A stretch of DNA of 8,999 nt from Chloroflexota bacterium (GTDB lineage Bacteria > Chloroflexota > Limnocylindria > Limnocylindrales > CSP1-4), in contig JAJYDP010000162.1 of NCBI GenBank assembly GCA_021777365.1, positions 1 through 8,999 of the forward strand, in the 5' to 3' direction. The notes beneath the pieces were generated by a model. That model was not told where the DNA came from, did no database searches, and was given only the letters and a program-made list of their open reading frames with translations. Positions 1-6,535 of this stretch are shown in pieces. The translations under genes and the position numbers were made by a program. Positions within the stretch are counted from its first letter, which is position 1; the number at the start of each line of letters is the position of its first letter.

Positions 1-789
1 GGGTACGTTCTGCGGGTCGACCTTGAGCGCCCGCTCGAAGGCGCCGATCGCATCGCTCGTGCGACCCGCACCCAGGTACGCGTCGCCCAGTGCGCCGAGC
101 GTCGGCACATCCGAGGGCCGCGCACGCACGGCCGCCTCGAGGTCCGCGATCGAGAGAGCCGGCTGAGGGCCGGCCGGTTGGCCCATGATCTGCTGGCCGG
201 GCAGGCGCGGCCCCACGGCAAGCGCGAGCGGTGCGGCGACAGCGGCCACGAGCAGCGCGGCCACACCGAGGCGGATCCATGCCGGGGCATCGCGGATCGG
301 GCCGGCCAGGGCCGCACCAGGGGTGACCACCTGCCTCCCTGCGGCAACGTCACCTGCGATCGCGGCCCGGCGACGCAGCAGCACGAGGCACAGGGCCCCC
401 GCCACCACGATGGCGCCGGGCGCTAGCCAGAGCCCGAGCTCGAGACCGCTCGGCGAGGGGGTGAGCAGGATCCAGCGTCCGTAGCGGGCCACGAAGAACG
501 ACAAAACCTCGTCGTCGCTGGCCCCGGCCGCGAGCTGGTCGCGCACCAGCGCCCGCATCTCTTGGGCCATCTGCGCGGGAGAGTCGGCGATCGACACGCC
601 CTGGCAGACCGGACAGCGCAACTCCGCTTCGAGGTGCGCGGCCCGGGCGTCGAGGCTCGTCGCGTGGGGCCCGAGCGCGGCCGCGAGAGCGGCTCCGACA
701 ACGAGCGCCAGCAACCCCGCGAGGAGGGCATCGGAGCGGGCGGCGTGGACCCGACGCGCAGTGCGGCGCTCCAGGGGACGCGCGGTCAC
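1..789 (-). CDS. ccmH: CcmH with C-terminal CcmI-like TPR region (partial, cut by left edge)
   Basis: CcmH is a membrane-bound thiol-disulfide protein that reduces or holds apocytochrome c cysteines before haem ligation by CcmF; CcmI-type TPR regions bind the apocytochrome C-terminus. The first 263 residues are visible and the frame is open to base 1. A hydrophobic anchor spans about residues 21-40. The CcmH signature LRCPVCQG has its cysteines at 59 and 62, followed by a helical region with DDEVLSFFVARYG at 92-104, as in the family. Two more hydrophobic segments lie near 118-138 and 174-193. From about 212 the sequence reads as a TPR unit (residues such as LGDAYLGAGRTSDAI), so CcmH and CcmI functions appear fused, as in enterobacterial CcmH. 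The GTG start at 789 shares GTGA with the ccmG stop and has GAGG 10 bases upstream (803-800). The true C-terminus is outside the window. Confidence 0.93.
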   Translation of the reverse strand, partial: MTARPLERRTARRVHAARSDALLAGLLALVVGAALAAALGPHATSLDARAAHLEAELRCPVCQGVSIADSPAQMAQEMRALVRDQLAAGASDDEVLSFFVARYGRWILLTPSPSGLELGLWLAPGAIVVAGALCLVLLRRRAAIAGDVAAGRQVVTPGAALAGPIRDAPAWIRLGVAALLVAAVAAPLALAVGPRLPGQQIMGQPAGPQPALSIADLEAAVRARPSDVPTLGALGDAYLGAGRTSDAIGAFERALKVDPQNVP

Positions 790-1343
790 GGCGCGATCGC
801 CTCGATCTGGCGGGTCAGGCTCGAAGGGTCGAGCTGGCCGGTCTGCTTCGACGCGATCCGCCCCGCGCGGTCGATGAAGTAGGTCTCCGGGATGCCGAAG
901 ACGCCGTAGTCGAGTGCCGTGCGCCCGTCAGGATCGAGGAGGCCGGCGTAGGTCTGCCCGTACTGGCGCATGAAGGCGCGGGCGTTCTCGGCACTGTCCT
1001 CGTAGATGACGCCGAGCACGACGAGTCCACGCCCTGCGTAGTCGACCGACGCCGCTTGCAGCAGCGGCGCCTCGTCGCGGCAGGGCACGCACCACGACGC
1101 CCAGAAGTTGAGGAGGACCGGGCGGCCGCGGAGCTCGGCCAGCGAGACGTGACCGCCGTCGAGGGTGGCGAGCGAGAACGACGGCGCGGGCTTGCCCACG
1201 AGCGGCGAGGCGACGATGCCCGGATCACGGGTGAACCCGACCGCGAGTGTGCCGAGCAGCACCGTCGCGCCGCCGACGAGCGCAATGAGCAGGAACGCAC
1301 GGCGCCGCCCCAGACGCGGCCGGGCGTTGCCGGGCTCAGTCAT
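786..1343 (-). CDS. ccmG: CcmG, membrane-anchored thiol-disulfide oxidoreductase
   Basis: CcmG (DsbE/TlpA class) is a specialised extracytoplasmic thioredoxin that passes electrons to CcmH and apocytochrome c during cytochrome c maturation. The product is 185 residues, the usual size. Residues 1-15 are basic, a single membrane anchor spans about 16-36, and the thioredoxin-like domain fills the rest. The active site is WASWCVPC with cysteines 85 and 88. GIPET at 150-154 carries the cis-proline (152) and the following glutamate typical of CcmG. No cleavable signal is needed because the anchor would stay in the membrane. The ATG at 1343 overlaps the end of ccmF by 8 bases and has no strong ribosome binding site, which suggests coupled translation. 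Its likely electron donor is a CcdA-type protein, and one such gene lies at 6532-7416. Confidence 0.95.
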   Translation of the reverse strand: MTEPGNARPRLGRRRAFLLIALVGGATVLLGTLAVGFTRDPGIVASPLVGKPAPSFSLATLDGGHVSLAELRGRPVLLNFWASWCVPCRDEAPLLQAASVDYAGRGLVVLGVIYEDSAENARAFMRQYGQTYAGLLDPDGRTALDYGVFGIPETYFIDRAGRIASKQTGQLDPSSLTRQIEAIAP

Positions 1344-3300
1344 CGGCGAGGGCCGGACGAGCCACCGGGTGGCCGGCGCTGGCCGCGCCGGCCTGCCGGC
1401 GCCGTTCGGGCCAGAAGGCCAGCAGTCCGCCGATCGCCACCACCCCGCCGCCAGCCCACAGCCAGCCGATGAAGGGATGGAGGCTCAGTTGGAACGTCGC
1501 CGCGTCCGTGGCCGGGTCGAGGTTCGCGAGGGTGACGTAGAGGTCGCCCGTCAGGCTGCTATCGACGGCCGGGCTCGGGATGGCTTCGCTCGCGGTGGGG
1601 AAGAGGTTGAGGCTCGGTGCCAGCGCGGCCGGACCGCCAGGCCCAGCGGCGCGGGCCTTCGCGACGATGCGCGTCCGTCCCGCGGCGGTCTCCTGATCGC
1701 TCCCGAGGTACGTGATCGCATAGGAGCCCAATATCGCCGAAGCACCGGGACGCAGGGTGACGGTCACCTCGCGCCGGCCCACCCCGGCGGCCACGATGGC
1801 GAGAGCGATCAGGGCGACCCCGGCATGGACGACGAGCCCACCCAATGCGCGGCGCCGGGCCCCCAGGCGGGCGGGCAGCCCTCCGGCAACGCTCGTCGCG
1901 CGCAGGCCCCTCGCCCGCCGCGCGATCGACCATCCGGTCTCGACGAGCGCGAAGCTCCCCGCCGCCACACCCGCGATCGCCTCGGGCGGTCCGCCGAGCA
2001 CCAGGAGCGCGACCCCTGCGAGCGCGGCCGCACCGGCTCCGGGCAGCAGCCGGCGCCGGGCCCTCGCATCCCAGCGACCCCAGGGCAGCGTCGGCCCGAT
2101 GCCCGCGAGCACGATCAGGGCAAGCGCGAGGGGGCCCACGACCCGCTCGAAGTACGGCGCCCCGACGCTGAGCTGGCCTGCGCCCACCGCTTCGGCCAAC
2201 AGCGGGAACAGCGTGCCCAGCAGCACGCTCCCGGCGACCGCGACGAACAGCAGGTTGTTCAGGAGGAACGCCGCCGAGCGCGCGCCGAGACGATCGGTCG
2301 GCTCGCCCGCCGGGACGCGCAGCACGACGAGCGCGATCGAGCCCATCAGCACGATCGCGAGCAAGGCCAGGAAGAGCGGGCCGATGGCCGACTCGGTGAA
2401 GGCGTGGACCGACGTGAGGATGCCGCTGCGGGTGACGAGCGTGGCCAGCAGGGTGAGGGCGAACGACGCGACGACGAGCACGACGTTCCAGCCCGCGAGC
2501 AGGCCGCGGCGCTCCTGGATCATCGCCGAGTGGAGGAACGCGGTCGCCGTGAGCCACGGCAGGAGCGCCACGTTCTCGACCGGATCCCAGGCCCAGTAGC
2601 CGCCCCAGCCGAGCACCGCGTACGACCACCAGGCCCCAGCGATGAGCGCGAGCGAGAGCGCGATCCAGGGCCCCAGCGTCCAGCGCCGGGCGGCCCGCAA
2701 CCAGGCCCCGTCGAGCCGACCCTGCCAGAGCGCCGCGACCGTGAGGGCGAAGGGCACCGCGAGGCCCACGAAGCCCAGGTAAAGCAGCGGCGGGTGCGCA
2801 GCCACGAGCGGGTGGTTCTGGAGCAGCGGGTTCGGCCCGGGGCCGTCGGCGGGTACCGGATCGATCTGGCCCCAGGGGCTGCCGGGCCAGGCCACGATGA
2901 AGGCGAAGAAGCTGAGCAGCCCCGCGAGCACCGCGAGGCTCACCGGAAGCAAGGAGCGGTCCGCCTCCGACGTGCGCCAGGTGAGGAGCGCGGTCACGCC
3001 GGCGAGCAGGATGGCCCAGAAGAGGATGGAGCCAGCGAGGGCCCCCCAGAGCGACGCGACCGTGTAAAGCAGCGGCGTCTCGCGGCTCCCGACCTCGGCC
3101 ACGTAGGCCACGCTGAAGTCGTGGCTCACGAGCGCCGCCTCCATGACGAGCCCCGCGACGAGCAGGGCCCCGAAGGCGACCCGGACCATCGTCACCGCCG
3201 GCGCGAGCGGGCCGCCCCGGGCGGCCCGGATCGCGTAGGCACACCCGAGGAGCGCCGCGCCGAGACCGATCACGCTCGCGGTCAGGCCTGCGAGCCCCAT
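1336..3300 (-). CDS. ccmF: CcmF, cytochrome c haem lyase subunit
   Basis: CcmF takes haem from holo-CcmE and ligates it to the CxxCH motif of apocytochrome c. The 654-residue length matches the family. The protein is polytopic, with the WWD haem-handling motif WGGYWAWDPVENVALLPWL at about 232-250. Four histidines lie where the E. coli ligands are known: H169 (HPPLLY) and H299 (TSVHAF) match the periplasmic pair near 173 and 303, and H257 and H492 match the membrane pair near 261 and 491. A large extracytoplasmic loop spans about 510-605, followed by a last membrane segment near 611-629. I chose the ATG at 3300, which gives TGATG overlap with the ccmE stop and has GGAGG at 3314-3310, 9 bases upstream. 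The GTG directly before it (3303) would add one residue and is possible. Confidence 0.96.
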   Translation of the reverse strand: MGLAGLTASVIGLGAALLGCAYAIRAARGGPLAPAVTMVRVAFGALLVAGLVMEAALVSHDFSVAYVAEVGSRETPLLYTVASLWGALAGSILFWAILLAGVTALLTWRTSEADRSLLPVSLAVLAGLLSFFAFIVAWPGSPWGQIDPVPADGPGPNPLLQNHPLVAAHPPLLYLGFVGLAVPFALTVAALWQGRLDGAWLRAARRWTLGPWIALSLALIAGAWWSYAVLGWGGYWAWDPVENVALLPWLTATAFLHSAMIQERRGLLAGWNVVLVVASFALTLLATLVTRSGILTSVHAFTESAIGPLFLALLAIVLMGSIALVVLRVPAGEPTDRLGARSAAFLLNNLLFVAVAGSVLLGTLFPLLAEAVGAGQLSVGAPYFERVVGPLALALIVLAGIGPTLPWGRWDARARRRLLPGAGAAALAGVALLVLGGPPEAIAGVAAGSFALVETGWSIARRARGLRATSVAGGLPARLGARRRALGGLVVHAGVALIALAIVAAGVGRREVTVTLRPGASAILGSYAITYLGSDQETAAGRTRIVAKARAAGPGGPAALAPSLNLFPTASEAIPSPAVDSSLTGDLYVTLANLDPATDAATFQLSLHPFIGWLWAGGGVVAIGGLLAFWPERRRQAGAASAGHPVARPALADD

Positions 3301-3749
3301 CACGGACTGCCTCCGCCCGCCTGGAGCTGCTCGACGACCCCCGGCGGGATCGTCTGGCCGGGAGCGAGGGGCGCGTAAACCGACGAGTGCTTGACGAGCA
3401 CCTCGGTCGCGATGAACCGCCCCGGACCGCCGGCGTGTCCCGCCACGACCACGGCCACCCCGTCACGGAAGAGGTCCGTGGGCAGGCTGGTCGAGCTCAC
3501 CGCGACCGTCGTCGTTCCGTCGGTGAGGGCGAACGACAGCGTCTTGGTCGCGGCGTCCCAGCGCTCGGACTTCGGCACGACGATCCCGGCGAGGCGGACG
3601 GTCCCGTCGCGCCGGTGGGCGGCGAGCTGGGTCGGGGTCACGTCGTACTCGATGGCGCTCGTGAGCGCGATCGCGACCAGGGCCGCCAGGGCCGCCGTGA
3701 CGAGGGCGAGGCCGATGAGCGTGATCGGACGCGGGCGACGGCGGATCAT
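3300..3749 (-). CDS. ccmE: CcmE, haem chaperone
   Basis: CcmE covalently binds haem delivered by the CcmABCD complex and carries it to CcmF. The product is 149 residues, standard length. A basic N-terminus (MIRRRPR) is followed by one anchor at about 9-31, so the C-terminal beta-barrel is extracytoplasmic. The chain has GIVVPKS at 55-61, a DLFRDG segment at 92-97 and VVVAGHAG after it, all typical of the fold. The haem site is KHSSVY with H121 and Y125: the common HxxxY type, not the CxxxY variant reported from archaea and some deltaproteobacteria. The tail after Y125 is short and flexible. The ATG at 3749 shares ATGA with the ccmD stop. Only a weak ribosome binding site is visible, so translation is probably coupled. 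Confidence 0.95.
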   Translation of the reverse strand: MIRRRPRPITLIGLALVTAALAALVAIALTSAIEYDVTPTQLAAHRRDGTVRLAGIVVPKSERWDAATKTLSFALTDGTTTVAVSSTSLPTDLFRDGVAVVVAGHAGGPGRFIATEVLVKHSSVYAPLAPGQTIPPGVVEQLQAGGGSP

Positions 3750-3952
3750 CGCTCGGGCGCGGCGAGCCGGCCCTCCTCGGGGAGGCGGGCGTCGCCCGGG
3801 CCAATCGGCCCTGCGACGCGGTCGCGCGCCCGCTCGAGCGCGGCCTGGCGGGTGCGCGCGCTCCGCTCCCGCCGAAGCAGGCTGACCGCGTAGCCGACGA
3901 GCCCGAGTGCGCCCGCGCCGTAGGCGGCGGCGATGAAGGCGACGTCCGTCAC
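3746..3952 (-). CDS. ccmD: CcmD, small haem-exporter adaptor
   Basis: CcmD is a small single-pass membrane protein needed to release holo-CcmE from the CcmABC complex. The family is poorly conserved, and the assignment rests on position between ccmC and ccmE plus its layout. The 68 residues have a short N-terminal lead, a membrane segment at about 5-25 containing AAYGAGALGLVGYAV, then the basic stretch LLRRERSARTR, which should be cytoplasmic. The last 30 or so residues form a charged proline- and glycine-bearing tail that makes it somewhat longer than many CcmD proteins. The GTG at 3952 shares GTGA with the ccmC stop and has GAGGG at 3963-3959, 6 bases upstream. Confidence 0.85.
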   Translation of the reverse strand: MTDVAFIAAAYGAGALGLVGYAVSLLRRERSARTRQAALERARDRVAGPIGPGDARLPEEGRLAAPER

Positions 3953-4638
3953 GCCACGCCCTCGAGGAGTCGCTCCGCCGCATCGCGCGTCGCCTCGAGG
4001 GCGACCCGCCGATGGAGCAGCCAGACGTAGAGGAGGGTGAACGCGAGCACGTTGGCGATGAGCACCCAGAGGAACCGGTCATCGATCGTCGGGTCGCCCG
4101 GACGGAGCACGCTCGGCGCCTGATGCAGGCCGCTCCACCAGAGCACCGAAAAGTGGACGATCGGGACGTCCGCGAAGCCGACGATGCCGAGGACGGCGCT
4201 GATTCGCGCCCGGCGCACGCGCTCGACGAGCGACGCGCGCAGGAGCACGTAGCCGAGGTAGATCACGAAGAGGATCGCGGTCGTCGTCAGGCGCGGGTCG
4301 AACGTCCACCAGACGCCCCAGGTCGCCTTGCCCCAGATCGAGCCGGTGACGATCGTGAGGCCCGTGAAGAGCAGGCCGATCTCGGCGCTCGCCGCCGCGA
4401 CCCGGTCGAAGCGAAGGTCGGCACGCCGGAGATAGAGCGCGCTCGCCACCATGGTCACGAAGAAGGCGAGAAAGCCGAGCCAGATGATCGGGACGTGGAT
4501 GTAGATGATGCGAAAGACATCGCCCATCGTGCGGTCGGGCGGCGCGCCGAAGAGCCCGATCGCGAGCGTGACCGCGACCGCGCCCCAGGCGAACCAGGCC
4601 GGCGGGCGCAGCGTGAGGAGCCGACGTGCCCGGCTCAT
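3949..4638 (-). CDS. ccmC: CcmC, haem-handling membrane subunit
   Basis: CcmC presents haem to CcmE on the outer face of the cytoplasmic membrane and works with the CcmAB transporter and CcmD. The product is 229 residues with six predicted membrane segments at about 16-33, 47-70, 82-100, 117-137, 146-165 and 188-208. The WWD motif [12 protein letters not shown] is at 107-118. The two external histidines known to ligand haem in E. coli (60 and 184) are matched by H48 in YIHVP and H172 in WWSGLHQ. The [13 protein letters not shown] opening at 38-50 is strongly family-like. The ATG at 4638 shares ATGA with the ccmB stop. Almost no ribosome binding site is visible upstream, consistent with coupled translation. 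Confidence 0.96.
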   Translation of the reverse strand: MSRARRLLTLRPPAWFAWGAVAVTLAIGLFGAPPDRTMGDVFRIIYIHVPIIWLGFLAFFVTMVASALYLRRADLRFDRVAAASAEIGLLFTGLTIVTGSIWGKATWGVWWTFDPRLTTTAILFVIYLGYVLLRASLVERVRRARISAVLGIVGFADVPIVHFSVLWWSGLHQAPSVLRPGDPTIDDRFLWVLIANVLAFTLLYVWLLHRRVALEATRDAAERLLEGVA

Positions 4639-5312
4639 TCGGGCGCCGCCGCTGCTTCGTAGACGAGGAGCCCCAGTCCGAGGTAGAGCGCGGCCTGGAT
4701 CGCGAGCAGCCCGAGCGGGGCCAGCGCGTCGGTCGAGCTTCCGGCGAGCACCGCGCCCGCCGCGCCGCTCGCGGTGAGCAGGGTCGGCAGGAGGAGCGGC
4801 AAGACGACCACGGGCAGCAGGAGCGCGCGGTGGGTCGTCGTGCCGACGAGGGCCTGAGCCAGCACACACACGGCCGCGACCGCGAGCGCCACCGCCAGGG
4901 CGAGGGGCACGAGTGCCGCGAGCGCCGGCCCAAGCGGCACCTCGAAGAGCACGACCGCGAGCGTCCACAGCACGCCTTCGATGCCCACGAGCACCGTGCC
5001 GAGCGCCAGGAGCTTGCCCACGTACAGCGCCCGCCGATCCTGCGCCGCGAGCCAGAGCCCGGCGAACGCGTCGTCGACTCGATCGACGCTGTCGAGCCGG
5101 TCGCTGATCGCGATCGCCGCGAAGGCGAGCGCCACCCAGACGACACTCGGCCCCAACGCCGCCAGGCGTGCCGGGTCCGGACCGATAGCCAGAGCCATCA
5201 GGAAGAGCGCGGCGCCTCCGAGCGTGGCCGCAGCAGCCAGCGCCGCGCGCGTACGCAGCTCGATGCGCAGTCCGGCGAGGGCCAGGGCGAGCGCATCGCC
5301 GAGGACGTTCAT
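4635..5312 (-). CDS. ccmB: CcmB, haem-exporter ABC permease subunit
   Basis: CcmB is the membrane partner of the CcmA ATPase. The CcmAB complex uses ATP to free holo-CcmE from CcmC; whether it moves haem itself is debated. The product is 225 residues, close to family size, with about six hydrophobic segments (roughly 23-43, 52-70, 95-123, 127-156, 160-186 and 197-220). Family features include the charged stretch DRLDSVDRVDDAF after the second segment, followed by AAQDRRALYVGK, and the proline-rich LLLPVVVLPLLLPTLL at about 169-184. It is rich in Ala and Leu, as expected for this base composition. The ATG at 5312 shares ATGA with the ccmA stop. It is recognised from sequence and from its place between ccmA and ccmC. 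Confidence 0.93.
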   Translation of the reverse strand: MNVLGDALALALAGLRIELRTRAALAAAATLGGAALFLMALAIGPDPARLAALGPSVVWVALAFAAIAISDRLDSVDRVDDAFAGLWLAAQDRRALYVGKLLALGTVLVGIEGVLWTLAVVLFEVPLGPALAALVPLALAVALAVAAVCVLAQALVGTTTHRALLLPVVVLPLLLPTLLTASGAAGAVLAGSSTDALAPLGLLAIQAALYLGLGLLVYEAAAAPE

Positions 5313-6016
5313 GCGCCGGCCACCGTCGCGGCATCGGCGGGCTCGAGCAGCCGATCGGAGACGACCCGACCTCCGGCGAGCTGGACATACCGAGTGGCCA
5401 GCCGCCGCGTCCGGGCCTCATCGTGGCTGGCGTAGAGGACGAGCCGGCCGCTCTGCCGCAGCTCGGTGAGCACCGTGGCGGTCGCCTCGGCGGCCGCCAC
5501 GTCGAGCGAGGCGAAGGGCTCGTCGCAGAGGACCACGTCGGGATCGGCGACGAGGGCGCGCGCGAGCGCCACGCGGCGCTGGGCGCCCGCGGAGAGCTCG
5601 CCGCAGGGCGTGGCCGAGACCTCGGCGACGCCCAGGCGCGCGAGGAGCTCCAACCCATCGCTCAGCGGTCGCCGAGCCAGGCGGGCGGTGAGGGCGACGT
5701 TCTCGAGCGGGCTGAGCGCCGCGTAGAGGTGACCGGCGTGGCCGACATAAGCGATCCGAGGGGCAGGTGCGCCGGCAGCTCTGGTCCACATGACCTGCCC
5801 GGCGCTCGGCGCGCTTAGCCCGGCGACGATGCGCAGGAACGTGCTCTTGCCCGACGCGTTGGGCCCATGGAGTGCGATCAGCTCTCCGGACCGGGCGGCA
5901 AGATCGGCCCGCCAGAGCGCCACCGTCTGGCCATAGACCTTGGTGATCCCGACCGCTTGGAGTGCGATCGGGCTGCGCGGCGAGGGGTTGGTCAGCGGTG
6001 CGAGCGGGGCGGACAT
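5309..6016 (-). CDS. ccmA: CcmA, haem-exporter ABC ATPase
   Basis: CcmA is the cytoplasmic ATPase of the CcmAB complex. The 235-residue product has all ABC elements: Walker A GPNASGKST at 51-59, the YVGHAGHLY region at 90-98 that is typical of CcmA, signature LSAGAQRR at 141-148, Walker B VVLCDEP at 161-167 and the switch histidine 198 in ASHDE. The signature reads LSAGA where most CcmA proteins have LSAGQ or LSSGQ, a small departure. Residues 1-17 are a proline- and serine-rich extension before the fold begins. The ATG at 6016 is supported by AGGGA at 6028-6024, 7 bases upstream. It is the first gene of the minus-strand ccm operon, so the promoter should lie in 6017-6238. The open frame continues upstream of the ATG into the intergenic region, but codon content there is not convincing. 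Confidence 0.95.
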   Translation of the reverse strand: MSAPLAPLTNPSPRSPIALQAVGITKVYGQTVALWRADLAARSGELIALHGPNASGKSTFLRIVAGLSAPSAGQVMWTRAAGAPAPRIAYVGHAGHLYAALSPLENVALTARLARRPLSDGLELLARLGVAEVSATPCGELSAGAQRRVALARALVADPDVVLCDEPFASLDVAAAEATATVLTELRQSGRLVLYASHDEARTRRLATRYVQLAGGRVVSDRLLEPADAATVAGA

Positions 6017-6150
6017 GACGCGATCCCTGGCACGTGGGGACGACGGGCGCAGTCTACGACAGACGCGTCGGACTAGCGCATCGGCCGTCGATGACCGTGG
6101 GGCTCCCGGCAGCCTCGACGGCGGCGGACACCGCAGGCGGGTGCTGCTGC

Positions 6151-6206
6151 CCCCACACGGAAAGGACGTATCTACTACACTCGCCATCGTAGTAGGCCCC
6201 ACACGG
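6151..6206 (+). repeat. 10-base direct repeat flanking the inverted repeat
   Basis: CCCCACACGG occurs at 6151-6160 and again at 6197-6206, with starts 46 bases apart. The copies bracket the inverted repeat at 6172-6195. Bases next to the two copies differ, so the match ends sharply. In GC-rich DNA a 10-base exact repeat in 222 bases is unlikely but not impossible by chance. Confidence 0.5.
6172..6195. promoter_or_regulatory. Perfect 7-base inverted repeat, candidate operator
   Basis: CTACTAC at 6172-6178 and GTAGTAG at 6189-6195 are exact reverse complements separated by 10 bases. The left arm is 44 bases before the plus-strand right-hand gap ends, so a bound repressor or activator could affect either operon. 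The half-sites TACTAC/GTAGTA resemble those of BlaI/MecI/CopY-type repressors, but the usual spacing in those operators is shorter, so the assignment to a regulator family is only a suggestion. No regulator gene lies in the window. Confidence 0.5.
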
Positions 6207-6223
6207 CGCATGGGCCCATCGAT

Positions 6224-6228
6224 AGGAG
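6224..6228 (+). promoter_or_regulatory. Ribosome binding site for the small CxxC protein
   Basis: AGGAG lies 10 bases before the GTG at 6239 and supports that start. It follows directly after the palindrome ATGGGCCCAT at 6210-6219, which could fold in the transcript close to the site. Confidence 0.6.
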
Positions 6229-6238
6229 TCAACGACAG

Positions 6239-6535
6239 GTGACGGATCCTGGCTCGGCGACGGTGCCAGAGGCACGCCTCGAATACGTCGTCACAGAGGG
6301 CTGCAGCGACTGCGTGGCCTTCGAGGCACTCTGGGCGCGCCTCCGGCCCGACTATCCAGAGGTGACGAGTGCGATGGTGCCCGCCGACTCGCCCCGTGGC
6401 ATCGCCCTGTCGGTGCAGCGAGGGATCATGCGCTTCCCGATCATCGTGCTCGACGACCGTGTCATCGGCATCGAGCGGATCGACGAGGCCGACCTGCGAG
6501 CCGCCCTGGGCGATCGAGCCGAGACCAGGCCGTGA
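6239..6535 (+). CDS. Small thioredoxin/glutaredoxin-fold CxxC protein
   Basis: The 98-residue product has a thioredoxin-like layout: a first strand ARLEYVVTEGC, active-site GCSDC with cysteines 22 and 25, a helix with FEALWARLRPDY, the probable cis-proline 67 in MRFPIIVLDD, and a last helix with EADLRAAL. There is no signal peptide or membrane segment, so it should stay in the cytoplasm. The active site SD between the cysteines is unlike classical thioredoxin (GP). I infer a dithiol carrier, probably a partner of the membrane thiol transporter encoded next. A thiol-based or metal-binding accessory role is also possible. The GTG start at 6239 has AGGAG 10 bases upstream, and the stop shares GTGA with the next gene. 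No specific gene name is recognised. Confidence 0.85.
   Translation: MTDPGSATVPEARLEYVVTEGCSDCVAFEALWARLRPDYPEVTSAMVPADSPRGIALSVQRGIMRFPIIVLDDRVIGIERIDEADLRAALGDRAETRP

Larger units (their letters stand above)
6017..6238. promoter_or_regulatory. Divergent intergenic region between the ccm operon and the redox/copper operon
   Basis: This 222-base gap separates two head-to-head operons and must carry promoters for both. It is less GC-rich in its right half (6160-6195) than its surroundings. I see an inverted repeat at 6172-6195, direct repeats at 6151-6160 and 6197-6206, and a palindrome at 6210-6219. Promoter hexamers are not clear. A possible minus-strand -10 is TAGACT at 6056-6051, with no good -35. 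On the plus strand TATCTA at 6169-6174 could be a -10, again without a convincing -35. No tRNA, leader peptide or riboswitch fold is apparent. Confidence 0.7.

Noticed and set aside
1165..3378. Long plus-strand open frame of 737 codons opposite ccmF
   Set aside because: It lies antisense to the clear ccmF gene. Its product is Arg-, Gly-, Glu- and Asp-rich without domain structure, as expected for a shadow frame in GC-rich DNA.
1559..3466. Alternative minus-strand frame of 635 codons overlapping ccmF
   Set aside because: Same strand but other frame than ccmF; Arg- and Pro-rich with no membrane segments or motifs.
6159..6191. ECF-type promoter (GGAA near 6159 and CGTA near 6188)
   Set aside because: The elements match only partly and the spacing is loose; in this composition such matches are expected by chance.
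6054..6275. Minus-strand 73-codon frame across the divergent gap
   Set aside because: It overlaps the start of the small CxxC gene and the repeat region, has no clear ribosome binding site and no recognisable domain. The gap is better explained as a control region.
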